DNA of 64,000 nucleotides from assembly GCA_019022495.1 (NCBI GenBank), contig JAFEKR010000019.1, positions 558,001-622,000 of the forward strand, given 5' to 3'. The stretch is from Epichloe hybrida. Lineage: Eukaryota > Ascomycota > Sordariomycetes > Hypocreales > Clavicipitaceae. Below, one piece after another: positions 13,991 to 23,609 of this stretch (its first letter is position 1; each line of letters starts with the position of its first letter). Under the pieces are notes generated by a model. The model was given only the letters and a program-made list of their open reading frames with translations. It was not told the origin of the DNA and made no database searches. The translations under genes and the position numbers were made by a program.

Positions 13991-14278
13991 ACTTTAAATA
14001 CGTAATTAAACGCATAATAAAGAAAGATAAGGGGATAGCTTAGCTACTAGCGTTAAACCCTTCTTTATTATTTCGGAATCCGTATAGATATAGATATTAA
14101 TACTAAAGTAAGAAGAGAGCTATATTATACCTTTCTATTAGCATAACTTATTATTAAACGTGGCCCTCCTATTTTATAGGGCAAGTTATTATTAGGCAAG
14201 CTACCTCTTCTAATTAACCTTGCTAATCTACGGTGTTTAAAGACTACGTAGTTATCTATAAAGGTAACCACTAATTAG

Positions 14279-14566
14279 TATTGGTTTCACAGGGTATTGA
14301 ATTTAATATAATAAGGTTATAAGCCCAAAGAATAGTATTATTATTAATTTATTTATTCTAGGCTGCGTTATGTGTGTATTAAAAGAGAAGTTAAAAGCTA
14401 GAATTTGTAATGATAGAAGGAAAGGGGGCCGCGCGTTTATAGCCCCACATTTCCTAGCTAATTAGCGGGCCGGGTTGTGAGTCACGTGTGGGGCGCGCGC
14501 GCGGCCCGAGCTTTTGCCGGGTAATTGCGGCTGTGACGCGCGATTGATATCACCTTTGTTCCAACA
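14279..14566 (-). repeat. 5' LTR of the copia element
   Basis: This is the second 288-bp LTR copy. On the minus strand it begins TGTTGGAACAAAGG and ends at CCCTGTGAAACCAATA. The duplication GTATA follows immediately on its right. Compared with the other LTR, some positions are more decayed and others less, consistent with RIP acting on each copy separately. Confidence 0.92.
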
Positions 14567-14571
14567 GTATA

Positions 14572-15236
14572 AGACTAAACTTTATTTTATTTAATAATAA
14601 GTTAGATATATATAACTAAATAATTTCTAAGTAAATATATATAGTATATTTTTATATTTAGTACCTAGCCTTAAGATATTAAAATTAAATAGTAAGAGAA
14701 ATTATATATATAAATTTAATATAATACTTAGTTAATACTTATAAAGAAAAAGCTATATATAAATAATAGGTAACTAACTTTCTATATAAATTAAGTATAG
14801 TAATTATTTTTAAGAAACTAAAGTACTTATACTATATATTAAAGTTAGTATTAAATTATAACTAATTCTAAGAGTTTATAAATTTACTAAAGTAAATTAT
14901 AATTTTATATTAATAATAGTATTTAGAAACCTTAAAGATAGTATAAGATAAATTAAATAAGCTATTATAAGTAGCTATAGGGGGTATTAAAAATATTAAA
15001 GCTATTATTACTATTATTAATAAGGTAGCTAAAATAAAGCTAGTATTATAAGATATAAATAGAAAAGATAATAATAATAAAGATAACCTAGATATAGCGC
15101 TAGATTTAAAGGTAAAAAGATAGGTAAGTAATTAAGTATTATAATAATTAATATAAGAAAATTATAAATAGATTTAGTAATAAGCCTAGTAAGTATTAAC
15201 TAAAGTAGCTTAAAAAATATTTTAGTTATATACTAA
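14572..15236. other. AT-rich decayed repeat, no gene
   Basis: Extremely AT-rich sequence with only short reading fragments. It is the right half of whatever the copia element inserted into. It ends abruptly at about 15237, where GC-equilibrated sequence starts. Confidence 0.6.
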
Positions 15237-16340
15237 AAGTCTATTATCTCAGTGTCACGGTTTTCCCCTCCGGGTTTGGTGGCACCCACCCGACCCCGGC
15301 TAGCGCCTCGCCGCTTTGCGCGCCCGCTATAAAGTCTTCCTGCTGCCCGCGGCCCGTCCTTACCTCTTTTCTCTACTTTTCCTTCTTCCACACCCCTCAT
15401 GGCCTCCTTGACGGCATGCACGTCTTGCTTGCGCCCTGCCACCCACCCAAGAAACACAAGCCGCTCGCGCTGCTTGTTACCCCTTAATGTTCGACTTGAG
15501 CCTGCGGCATCTGCCGCGTCGCCGCACACGCTTGCTATTTGTGAGCAGGTGTCGCAGCCGTCCAGCGGGCTTTCCTGGCCGAAAATACAGTGTTTCTTCT
15601 CTGGCACTGCCTGAAGGCTGAGGGCTGTTCTCAGCAATCATTTTCAAGCAGACAGATTCATCCCTCTCACCCTCACAACCACAGACCGACTCTCGCCCGT
15701 GATACGCTCGCACGACAGCAACCATGGACATTCAACTGCAGCACCTCCGGAGGCCTCCGACACAGCCTGTCTGACGTGTCATATTCGTGAATACGAGAAT
15801 CCAGCGAGCTGAACCTGCGTGACGCGCACCAAGGTGGCACATGCAGGCGATTTGGTCTCGGCCCCAGACCTATTTCGGTTTTTTGGGAGATTGGCGTTGT
15901 TTTCTGTCTCTTATCTCCCACTGAGCACCACCTTTCGCAGCCGATGGCCCAATGAAATTGCTGCCGCGCAAAAGCACAGGCTCTATGTCTTGTTCGGCTC
16001 AGGTGATTTGCGCCGGGCGTTGCATTTGGATGGTTGCAAGATGAGACTGATGACGTGGTATTGCGGTCTCGACCGGTCCATCAATGCGGTAGCTTACTCG
16101 TCTTCGGCGACGTAAGAGGTAGGCTATTGATTGGCTGGCATGTGCCAGCTGCTTCATTTCGCACGAAACCGCGAGTTGTTCCACTTCGCCCGAGGGTTCC
16201 CGAGGAGCTTGAGCTCCTGGCGCGGATGCCGTGGTTGTGGAAAATCGAGGTGGAAGACGGATGAAAGTGTCCTCTTCGTCCGCAAGGCTTCTTGAACGAA
16301 TCAAGGACTGGCGGCCGTGGCGGTGGACCAGCAGTTTCAA
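15237..16340. other. GC-rich upstream region, coding status unclear
   Basis: Composition changes sharply to GC-rich. Several overlapping open frames exist on both strands (for example plus 15399-15614 with CTSCLRP, and minus 15233-15637), but none shows a recognisable domain, clear introns or codon signal. I treat the stretch as the upstream region of the gene starting at 16499, possibly holding an unrecognised exon. Confidence 0.35.
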
Positions 16341-16342
16341 AC

Positions 16343-16350
16343 TATAAAAG
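16343..16350 (+). promoter_or_regulatory. TATA-box candidate for the 16499 gene
   Basis: TATAAAAG lies about 150 bp upstream of the ATG at 16499. The interval is CT-rich (TACTTCTTACTTCCTCTCGTC), as in many fungal promoters. The start codon context ACAAAACATGG has A at -3 and G at +4. Confidence 0.5.
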
Positions 16351-16498
16351 GTGCATTTTGCGCAGAAATCTTCGTCTTGAGCTGTACTAGGCTACACGCT
16401 ACTTCTTACTTCCTCTCGTCGCTTGCACCACCGGCGTCTCTTGACATCACGCACCAGAGCTGGAGAGCGAGCTTTCTACGTTTACTGCGTCACAAAAC

Positions 16499-18610
16499 AT
16501 GGCCATTCAAGTCAATCTCGATGATCAGACCTTTTGGGCACCGCGACCACTGTCGAGACCGCGCTGCGTCGAGGGGCAATCGCATTCTCGCCCAGCTGTG
16601 TCACAGCCGAAGTCCTCGCTGTTACCTTCAAATGCCAACCGTGGCATGATTGGCGTGCCGAAAGAATCGCTTGTCTCGTCGCCAAGGCTGGCGTCAAGCA
16701 GAGACAACTTCATCTATATTCCCGACGACGCAGCTTCGGACATGAGCGACGCGTCTAACGAACCATTTGATGATACGCTGCCGTCAGTCCAGGCCATCGT
16801 GCAGTCTCTGGAAGACGCTGAAAAAATTGGCAGCACAGGTAAGCGGCATCCCGTACGTGGCCGATCAACGACTGCCACCGCTAACCATGTGGCACGCCAG
16901 TTTGTGACTGTGATCAAACGTCACAACAAAAGGGCGAGCACGAGGCGGCCCCACGATCGACTTCTTCCACGTCGTTCGAGCTTGAAAAAACCAATGAGAG
17001 CCCCAGGCCGTCTGTTGAAGTAGCCGTCGAGTGCCCAACCGGTGGTTCAGCCTCAACATCACGACTACGTACATCCACGCCCACTTCGATGTTTGCTAGA
17101 TCGCGAACTAGTAGCCCATCGCGCGAATCTTCGCTCTGGGACGCTGCGTCTTCACAGACACGCTGTACTTCTATGTCGGCAAATGACGAAGGCGCGAAAA
17201 AGACGTCAACATCTGAGCTACCGCGGCGTGTCGATAGCCAACTGCATCTCCTTTCATCAATATCACAGCCACAGCCGATGCCCTCGCCTCCGGATCACGG
17301 GCGTACCAGGGTTGACATAACACCCGAAGAATCGCCTGGTCCGTCGCAAAGGTTGCCGTCAAGCACAGACGACGTTATCCTCGTTTCCGACGACACAACC
17401 TCAAACAGGGACGATGCGTCATCCCATGAAATATGCGCTACATCGCCGCCGTTAGTCCAAACTGTCGTGCATTCTCTAGAAGACACCGGAAACATAAACA
17501 CTACCAGTAAGTGGCCTATGTACTTGCATGCTACGGTTAAGTCAAGCATCACTAATCGTATCATTTCTAGCTCATGACTGTGACCAGACTTCAAAATACG
17601 AAGACAAGCGCGAAGCGACTTCCCGATCGATTCTTCCCACGCCGACCGAAACACAAACCGATCAGAGCGCCAGGTTATCCTCTGCTGAGCCGGCGGGCTG
17701 CTCAACTGTTGTTTCTCCGTCGGCCTCTCGAAACACTGCATCCATGCCCACCGCAATGCCAGCTATCTCGCGAGCCGTACGTTCTTCGCTTGTATCTCAG
17801 CCCGTGGACATTGTTTCTACGCAGATCAGTCGTACTTCCATCTCGGCTACTCAGGCAGGCATAGTTGAGACTGGAGATGAAAAGTGTACGGAGACGACCC
17901 CAGCGGAGAACCCTGTCTACGAGCCAAAAGCATCCGCGTGTGCTGATGGCAAGACTATGACGGCCAAGCCCCTCACGGGCCGCATGTGTTCACAACTACA
18001 TAACAAGCGGCTTAGGGGACCATCAGCGGGTCACAATACCGAGCAACATGAAGCGGAAGGGTCGCCTAGAGCGTCGAATGACCCGGAGTACTATCCAGCG
18101 ACATGTTATGAACCGGAGGACGACAGCGACCGTCAATCCAGTGAAAAGAATCAGCCGCCCCGCAAGCGCCACAGATCCCGATTCGTGTCTGCAAAAACGA
18201 AGTCGCCGAGTCAAGAAATTGTTCAGCGCGAATCGGCGGGATTAGACGAGGTATCACAGCTGGTCTCTACAACATCAGATGGCGCACATAATATTAAGGA
18301 GCCTATAAATACGATGTTTAATAAATAGATACTGCAGGATGTAGTTCTTTAACGAATAATAATAGATAGCAAGGTAACGTTCTAGTTCTAGTTTAACTGG
18401 GATCTCTGCATGAAACACGGCGCAGAAACCGGCCGTGAGGGTTCTATAAAGCAAGGCCAAGGCATACCCATCTCCAAGAGCAACAAAAGAAGTTGTCGAA
18501 AGTCAAGGGATGAGACAAAGGGTCGGCGATGTCGTAGGTGCGGCCGGGCCGGCCATAATGCGCGAACTTGCCAGAACAGTATAGAGCCATCCGACGATGA
18601 AGAGGAGTAG
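16499..18610 (+). pseudogene. Three-exon Ser-rich protein with internal duplication; frame continues past RIP-type stops to a CCHC knuckle
   Basis: Exons are 16499-16838, 16901-17506 and 17571-18328. Introns 16839-16900 (62 bp, GTAAGC..CAG, branch GCTAAC) and 17507-17570 (64 bp, GTAAGT..TAG, branch ACTAAT) both split codons in phase 1. The joined frame has 567 codons before TAG. It is Ser/Thr/Pro-rich and disordered-looking, with a basic patch PPRKRHRSR near the end (possible nuclear signal). Two homologous modules carry SIM-like cores (FIYIPDD and VILVSDD), end in SLEDAEK/SLEDTGN, and resume after the intron with CDCDQTS/HDCDQTS. Beyond 18328 the same frame runs through four stops (TAG, TAA, TAG, TAG, all CAG/CAA-derivable) into CRRCGRAGHNARTC and ends at 18610. 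So either a 567-aa protein or a RIP-truncated longer one. The protein family is not recognised. Confidence 0.7.
18410..18610 (+). pseudogene. CCHC zinc-knuckle tail
   Basis: This open segment begins at LCMKHGAETGREG and ends in a basic stretch, then CRRCGRAGHNARTC and an acidic tail ending SDDEEE. The C-x2-C-x4-H-x4-C spacing is intact, so it could bind zinc and nucleic acid. Such tails are common at the C-termini of fungal DNA-transposon proteins and RNA-binding proteins. It is in the same frame as exon 3 of the upstream gene, separated only by four RIP-type stop codons. Whether it is now translated on its own is unknown. Confidence 0.6.
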
Positions 18611-18984
18611 CAGGTAGCATTGATCAATTTCCCATGCTGCGTCTTTTCGATATTAATTTGTGTGAAGGTGCTGCTGGGTGGGCGTATTCGCCCGGGCTTC
18701 GCTGCCATATTCGGTCGAGTAGCTGGCTAACGTGAACTATTAAGCTCTGTTCCAATTTTGTACGTAGAAATATGCCTCGGCCGCGAAGTATGGCTAATGA
18801 CTCTATTTTCAGTATATTCTCTCCCGTTCCTGGAATACGGCCTTTCTGCCATTGTCTGTCTCAGTTTCAGCCTTCTCCCGCGCCATTTATCTATAGCTTT
18901 TCGTTTTGCCACAGTTGTTGAAATTTGCGGGAACGGGGCGCCAATTAGGTCCTGCTGAAGCCACCCTGGCGAGTGGCCGCGGCA

Positions 18985-19412
18985 CGCAAGAACTACGTCG
19001 CCGAGTCAAGAAATTGTTCAATGCAAATCGGCGGGATGGGACAAGGCATCACGGCTCAATTCTGCAACGCCAGATAATACACATAATATAGGGGAGCCTA
19101 TAGATGCGGCGTTTAATAAATTAATCTTGTAGGATATAGTTTTTTAATAAATAATTATAGGCGGTAGGGCAATGTTCCTGTTCTAGTTTAAATAGGATTT
19201 GTGCATGAAACACGGTGCAGAAACAGACCGTGAGGGTCCATGAAGCAGGGTCGAGGCAAACCCTTCGTCAAAAGCAACAGAAGAAGAGGTCGAAAGCCAA
19301 GGATGCGACGAAGGGTCAGCAATGTGGTGCTAGCCGCCAGCCTGGTCATTATGCGCGAACTTGTCGGAGAGGTGCGGAAACATCTAAAGAAGGGAGCGAG
19401 AGCGGGTTTTGA
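18985..19412 (+). pseudogene. Second, decayed copy of the zinc-knuckle tail
   Basis: This sequence is clearly homologous to 18198-18600. The shared run starts at GTCGCCGAGTCAAGAAATTG and continues through CATGAAACACGGTGCAGAAAC to the knuckle region. The copy has more stop codons and frame breaks. Its knuckle reads QQCGASRQPGHYARTC, where the second Cys of the CCHC set has become Ser, so it should not bind zinc properly. The copies are about 790 bp apart in direct orientation, so this is a local duplication of the tail only, without the Ser-rich body. Confidence 0.65.
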
Positions 19413-19542
19413 TGTTCATATGCTATGTATAACTTTTCTTGGATACTATGCTTGTATGAGAACCGTGTCAGGTCGCCAGCCAACTGGGTAGATAATGCGG
19501 GAGTGCCAGCAATGCTACAGTCTGCAGTCGTGCTTGTCATGT

Positions 19543-20721
19543 CTAAGAGGTCTGTATATGATGCGGCACCAAATCATGCGAGCCATCGCGACACCTCGCG
19601 CCCAATTCATGACACTCTACGCAGAGTTGAAAGTAGCCGCCCTGGCAGGTAGGACACATGAAGGAGTTGTCGCACCTTGAAATATAACGAGTGCAGCAAT
19701 CGCACCAGCCTGAGGAGTCATCATGCGTCGTCGGACTATGCCCCACGACCAGGTCGTTGTCGCTGACTTGAATACAAATACCTCTTTTTCCGGCAAATTG
19801 AAAGACCGCCTCGATTATATGAGCATTTTCGCTCTTCGCAGCCCACCAGAGCAAAGTCCGACCGAAACCGTCGATAAAACGATCGCAGCCACAATTCATG
19901 GCAAGCAAGTACGAAACAACTTTCTCATGGCTGTTTCTCGTAGCAGCAAATAGCGGAGTTGCACCGTAGCGGTCGGTAGTGGTTGTCGCAGCGTTACAGA
20001 GCAGGAGATGCTCGACAACCTCCATGCGTCCCCTCGCGCAAGCATGGAAAAGAGCCGAGCGCCCATCACCATCCACCATATTAACAGAAGATCCCTTTTC
20101 TACAAGTAATTTGACAGCTCCAAAATGCCCGTTTTGAGAGGCTAGGTGAAGTGGCGTCCATCCGTGGCAATCCGTAGCCATATCATCGGCTCCATTCTCA
20201 AGAAGCAGCTTAACCACATCGACGTGGCCTTGCTCAGCTGCTACAATGAGCGGTGTCCGTCCACTATTATTCGCAGCAGTGACATCAGCTTGGTTCTCTA
20301 GAAGCAGCTTGACCACATCGAAGTGGCCTTGCTCAGCTGCTGTACTGAGCAGTGTCCATCCGTCATTATCCGCAGCAGTGACATCAGTCCCCTTGTTGAG
20401 AAGCAGCCTGACCACATCGACGTGCCCGTTGACAGCGGCCGAGTATAGTGGCGTCCATCTATCGACATTCGCAGCATTGACATCGGCTTCATTCTCGAGA
20501 AGCAGCCTGACCACATCGACGTGGCCTTCAGCAGCTGCTGCAATGAGCGGTGTCCATCCACTATTATTCGCAGCAGTGACATCGGCTTCGTTCTCGAGAA
20601 GCAGCTTGACCACATCGACGTGGCCTTGCTTAGCTGCTGCACTGAGCGGTGTCCATCCGCTAGTATTCGCAGACGTGGCATCACAACGGCTGACCTTGCC
20701 ATGGTGGAGGCAACGGGTGCA
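19543..20721 (-). CDS. Ankyrin-repeat protein with C-terminal ZZ-type zinc finger (5' end unresolved)
   Basis: Nine ankyrin repeats run from about 20670 down to about 19830. Units such as GWTPLIAAAAEGHVDVVRLLLENEADV are close to one another, especially the first five. A Cys-rich module follows (WCDCCTRY, FMCPTCQGG, FQLCVECHELGARC, DGSHDLVPH). It matches the ZZ-like fingers found after ankyrin repeats in fungal proteins. Such proteins act in protein-protein contacts, and in fungi are often tied to NLR-like immunity genes. The frame is open up to a stop at 20722-20724 and contains no ATG before the repeats, so an upstream exon is needed. A possible donor (CAG then GTACGG near 20818) and acceptor (AAGTAG at 20722) would give a short first exon. 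No NACHT domain is visible upstream. Confidence 0.8.
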   Translation of the reverse strand, partial: CTRCLHHGKVSRCDATSANTSGWTPLSAAAKQGHVDVVKLLLENEADVTAANNSGWTPLIAAAAEGHVDVVRLLLENEADVNAANVDRWTPLYSAAVNGHVDVVRLLLNKGTDVTAADNDGWTLLSTAAEQGHFDVVKLLLENQADVTAANNSGRTPLIVAAEQGHVDVVKLLLENGADDMATDCHGWTPLHLASQNGHFGAVKLLVEKGSSVNMVDGDGRSALFHACARGRMEVVEHLLLCNAATTTTDRYGATPLFAATRNSHEKVVSYLLAMNCGCDRFIDGFGRTLLWWAAKSENAHIIEAVFQFAGKRGICIQVSDNDLVVGHSPTTHDDSSGWCDCCTRYISRCDNSFMCPTCQGGYFQLCVECHELGARCRDGSHDLVPHHIQTS

Positions 20722-21113
20722 CTACTTGGTTGTAGCGTTGGAAGTGGCAGCTGCGAGGGAATTTGTCTTCAACCTTGAGTTGCGAATGATCTCTTTTCTT
20801 AAAACCCGATCCGTACCTGCTGTATCATAATTATTTGACCCTGCAGTTGCTACATATGTTAAGTATTGCATGGCTGAGGCTAGTATAGGGCCGGAGGCTG
20901 CGCCCGGTGGAGATGGCTGCCGTCCTATGTTTCGGTCCTACGGTTACCAGAAGCTCGTAGTGGGCCACGGTTGATCCCACAGGGTACCGATGACGTCTCT
21001 GTCCCGCTAGCTGATGAGTCACAGGCCCACAGTGACTGCTGGAACAAACAGGTCACGATAAAGATACTTGACCAGGCCCGTGCAACTTTCCGCTCTCATC
21101 ATACAGCGCAACC

Positions 21114-21792
21114 ATGGATGACGGTATTGCAGCTTTGGCGGCGCGGAAGATTGAGGAGCTTCTGGACCAATGTGGTATTACGACTCCGACCAAGAACAAG
21201 TCAACACCACCATTCAGAGCTTGTCAGCTTTTAGTGTGTATAAAGAAAGCCACTTCCTATAAGTAATTTATGCTAAAAGGCCCAAGTTCGCGATAGTCGA
21301 CTGCAAGCCGGAATCGACAGCGTTATACCGCGGCCGGACGAGCAGGCACCCGCAACCAAACTTCGAGGCTCTTACAGGCTAATGCAGAGCGATTCGAAAC
21401 GCAGCGCTGCGAACTATGCTGGCTTGGATAAAACGCCTAGAAAAAGAAGAAAGACCAAGAAGAAAGGGTTGGGAAAATCGACGGCCCAGAACGCCGAACA
21501 TCATGAGCCCTTGACCCCGGAGAGTAGCGATGCGCCGAACAGCTCTCCAGACCATGAACCCGGGCCAAATGGCGAGCCGTCTGGAGACAAGCCCGATTGC
21601 CACTGCAATGCTGCTCACTCTTCTGTTTTTTCTGTTGCTATACGGCCAGATTTGCTGACTCTTGAGGCGCTCCACTCGCACCTAAGCTGCTTCATATTTG
21701 CGCTGCAGGGCACAGCCCTTGTCCATGTTGGCAACCTGGGTCTCTCCGCTCATGAAGAGCAGACACATAGATCCTATGTTCAGGCCTGGTGA
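21114..21792 (+). CDS. Possible small basic protein gene, structure uncertain
   Basis: An ATG at 21114 opens 50 codons (MDDGIAALAARKIEELLDQ, then CGITTPTKNKS). A second open stretch at 21382-21792 has a strongly basic patch (KTPRKRRKTKKKG), then an acidic/Pro-rich segment. An intron from GTGTGT near 21234 to an AG near 21384 could join them in phase 0, but its branch site is weak. No domain is recognised. The opposite strand is also open in part. Treat as a weak prediction. Confidence 0.22.
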
Positions 21793-21797
21793 ATATA

Positions 21798-22065
21798 TTA
21801 CTTATCATCTAAATATTGCTCACTTACCCCACAGCAGTCTCCCTGAGATTATTTAATGTGTCAGTGTGGACGGATCGTTTCGGACATCTCTGGTGGAGCT
21901 TACTTGACGGTACTGTGGCTGCCTGAAGCACCATTCATCGCACACCACAGGCTCGCTCGGACAGCCGTGAGAACGATCCCTCTGGCAGACGGGAGGCAAT
22001 TCTCTGCCATGGATGGCTATCACTAGCCCGACGAGTGCCGCCATAGTGAAAAGAAAGCACTTCAT
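21798..22065 (-). CDS. Small secreted cysteine-rich protein, effector-like, two exons
   Basis: Exon 1 is 22065-21904 (54 codons) and exon 2 is 21842-21798 (14 codons plus TAA). The 61-bp intron 21903-21843 has GTAAGC, a CTGAC branch and CTCAG, in phase 0. The 68-aa product starts with a textbook signal peptide (MKCFLFTMAALVGLVIAIHG). The mature part has six Cys in the pattern C-x7-C-x6-C-x3-C-x10-CC. The last pair (GDCCGV) is supplied only by exon 2. Three disulfides are plausible. Size, signal and Cys number match fungal effector or antimicrobial-type secreted proteins, but no family is recognised. Unspliced, the frame would end as a four-Cys 70-aa protein. Confidence 0.6.
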
Positions 22066-22673
22066 GTTGCCGTTTCAATTGACAGTAGGCTATACGGACG
22101 TTTGGAAGAATGTGGTTCATTCTCCAAAGTAGAATAGCATGCTTAGTTATACTCAAGGAGGGAGACGAAACGGTAAACTACTTAGACAGGGCGTAAGACA
22201 GGGGAACACGTCAGCTACCGTCTATGCCGCCACGAATCTCAGTTACACAGTGTTGTCTCAGACTATCATGCGGTTGCGGACAACACGTCAGAGTCAATCA
22301 CTGGCTTCTTGCAAAGCTCCTACTCCATAAGCCCAAGACGTATTCGGACAAGAATTTGACAGACTTGTCTTGATCGTATCAGCGACCGTAGTATAAAATA
22401 GAGATATGAAGATAGCAAACATCTTAAATTTTTGAGGACCCATATACGACGGAGATCACTATCGGTACGGCATGCTTTCGCCGAGATACGGCTGGCCTGA
22501 CACTTGTGGCACTTGCCGTACTACCATCGAGATAGGTCTAGGACAAGCCACTGCTTCATAGTCGTTGTCTGCCATTGTTTCAGCTCGGCAGTACTGCGAT
22601 TGGTGCCGTGCGATATTTGCAGCTTGCCTTCCCGTCTGCTTGACGTCACAGCTATGCCGGATTGGAGCATGAT

Positions 22674-23609
22674 TTACGATAGCTGTATTCTGGTAACGCA
22701 ATGGCTAACCTGCAGTTGCATGTTCACAGACTTACGGGTTTGGCGACGTGGTATTTGAACAACAGGAGCCAGCTGAGTCTCATGAGCTGATCTTTTTTGT
22801 TTCATGTCTCCAGCACACACGTTTCGGTCTGTGGTCTTGGAGATTTGGGCGCTGGCGCAACAATGTCTGACTTGTAGTCGCCACTCTCCTCTGTCATGGC
22901 GTCTTTTAGACGGGGGAAGGTTAGTCACATGGTGTGTGTACATCTTGAGCGTGCCATCATGGTAGGTAGAGCTGAACGCATGAGCGTTGCCGTCGTAGGA
23001 TGGCTTTTCCTCGCCGTAGGTCTGTAGGCTGTGCATAGCGCGAGCCCCGATGGCTCCGTCCAGGCACGCTTGCCGCTTTGCCACGTCCGCACCTCCTCGA
23101 GGAGCCTTCGCTTCGACAAAGAAGTTAGGCACTGCTGGGGCACGACCATGAGTTGTGGGTATTATCGTCTTATTCAGGTCTTGTCGTACTGTTTTATTTA
23201 CGTCCTTCGGATATAGTCCATCATACAGATCAGGCACTGCGTCGACAGTCGTCCCGTCCGTTATGGAATCGAGATTGGTGAAAGGAAGATTTCCCTCGCT
23301 TGGAAAATCAGCATCACCGAGTATTGTTAGGAGTATCTTAGCCATAACGTTGCCTTCAGAAATGACTCGGTCGTTGGCCAGTGTGAAGGCTTTAAAGGCT
23401 GCTCGATCGAAACGGGATGGTGATAGAGACACACGGGGAGCTACTAAAGTTTCGGCAATGTCCTCCAAATTTCCAGGCTCTGGTATCACATCATCAGGAT
23501 ACTCGTGTCCTTTCGGGTATATATTGTGGTCGACAAGTTTCTGCTCGAAATCCCTGTCATAGGCAGAGGATCGCTTGGCTTTCGAGGAAACAGTTATCGC
23601 CTTTATGGA
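22674..23609 (-). pseudogene. DUF7924-like fungal protein, 5'-truncated
   Basis: The minus-strand frame is open from 23609 to 22674 (311 codons) with no ATG before the conserved part, so the N-terminus is missing. Recognised blocks are YDRDFEQKLVDHNIYPKG, then LSPSRF, then PNFFVEAKAPRGGADVAKRQ followed by GAIGARAMHSLQ, and SSTYHDGTLKMYTHH. These match the fungal DUF7924 family, common in accessory and repeat-rich regions. The FFVEAK core resembles the E-x-K of PD-(D/E)XK nucleases, but a nuclease role is only inferred. After KMYTHH the C-terminus departs from the family as I know it, suggesting an intron or frameshift near 22930. The 5' break coincides with the start of RIP-type AT-rich DNA at about 23612. 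Confidence 0.65.

Larger units (their letters stand above)
7848..14566 (-). mobile_element. Complete Ty1/copia LTR retrotransposon, RIP-mutated
   Basis: Two 288-bp LTRs, at 7848-8135 and 14279-14566, flank an internal region of about 6.1 kb. Exact 5-bp target duplications GTATA lie at 7843-7847 and 14567-14571. The minus strand carries gag-pol in copia order. A CCHC knuckle (CYVCGKEGC) lies near 12126-12080, a protease region (ALQR then RFGAGEPIIVL) near 11650-11500, and the RNase H end (KLSIMKEKRLIINIMAL, then INREDNLANAFTKALPNKAL) near 8830-8640. Orientation therefore makes the right LTR the 5' LTR. Stop codons are numerous and RIP-like, so no active product is expected. Confidence 0.93.

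Noticed and set aside
15233..15637. 134-codon minus-strand frame in the GC-rich upstream region
   Set aside because: No domain, no splice support, overlaps an equally open plus-strand frame, and runs into AT-rich repeat DNA.
16512..16758. Other frames within exon 1 of the Ser-rich gene
   Set aside because: They do not extend through the spliced structure; only the 16499 frame joins across both introns.
20298..20702. 134-codon minus-strand frame overlapping the ankyrin gene
   Set aside because: It is a different frame of the same repeats; the repeat period, not coding, keeps it open.
20246..20830. 194-codon plus-strand frame
   Set aside because: It is the antisense shadow of the ankyrin repeats; its apparent repeats (SRSSLTTST) mirror them.
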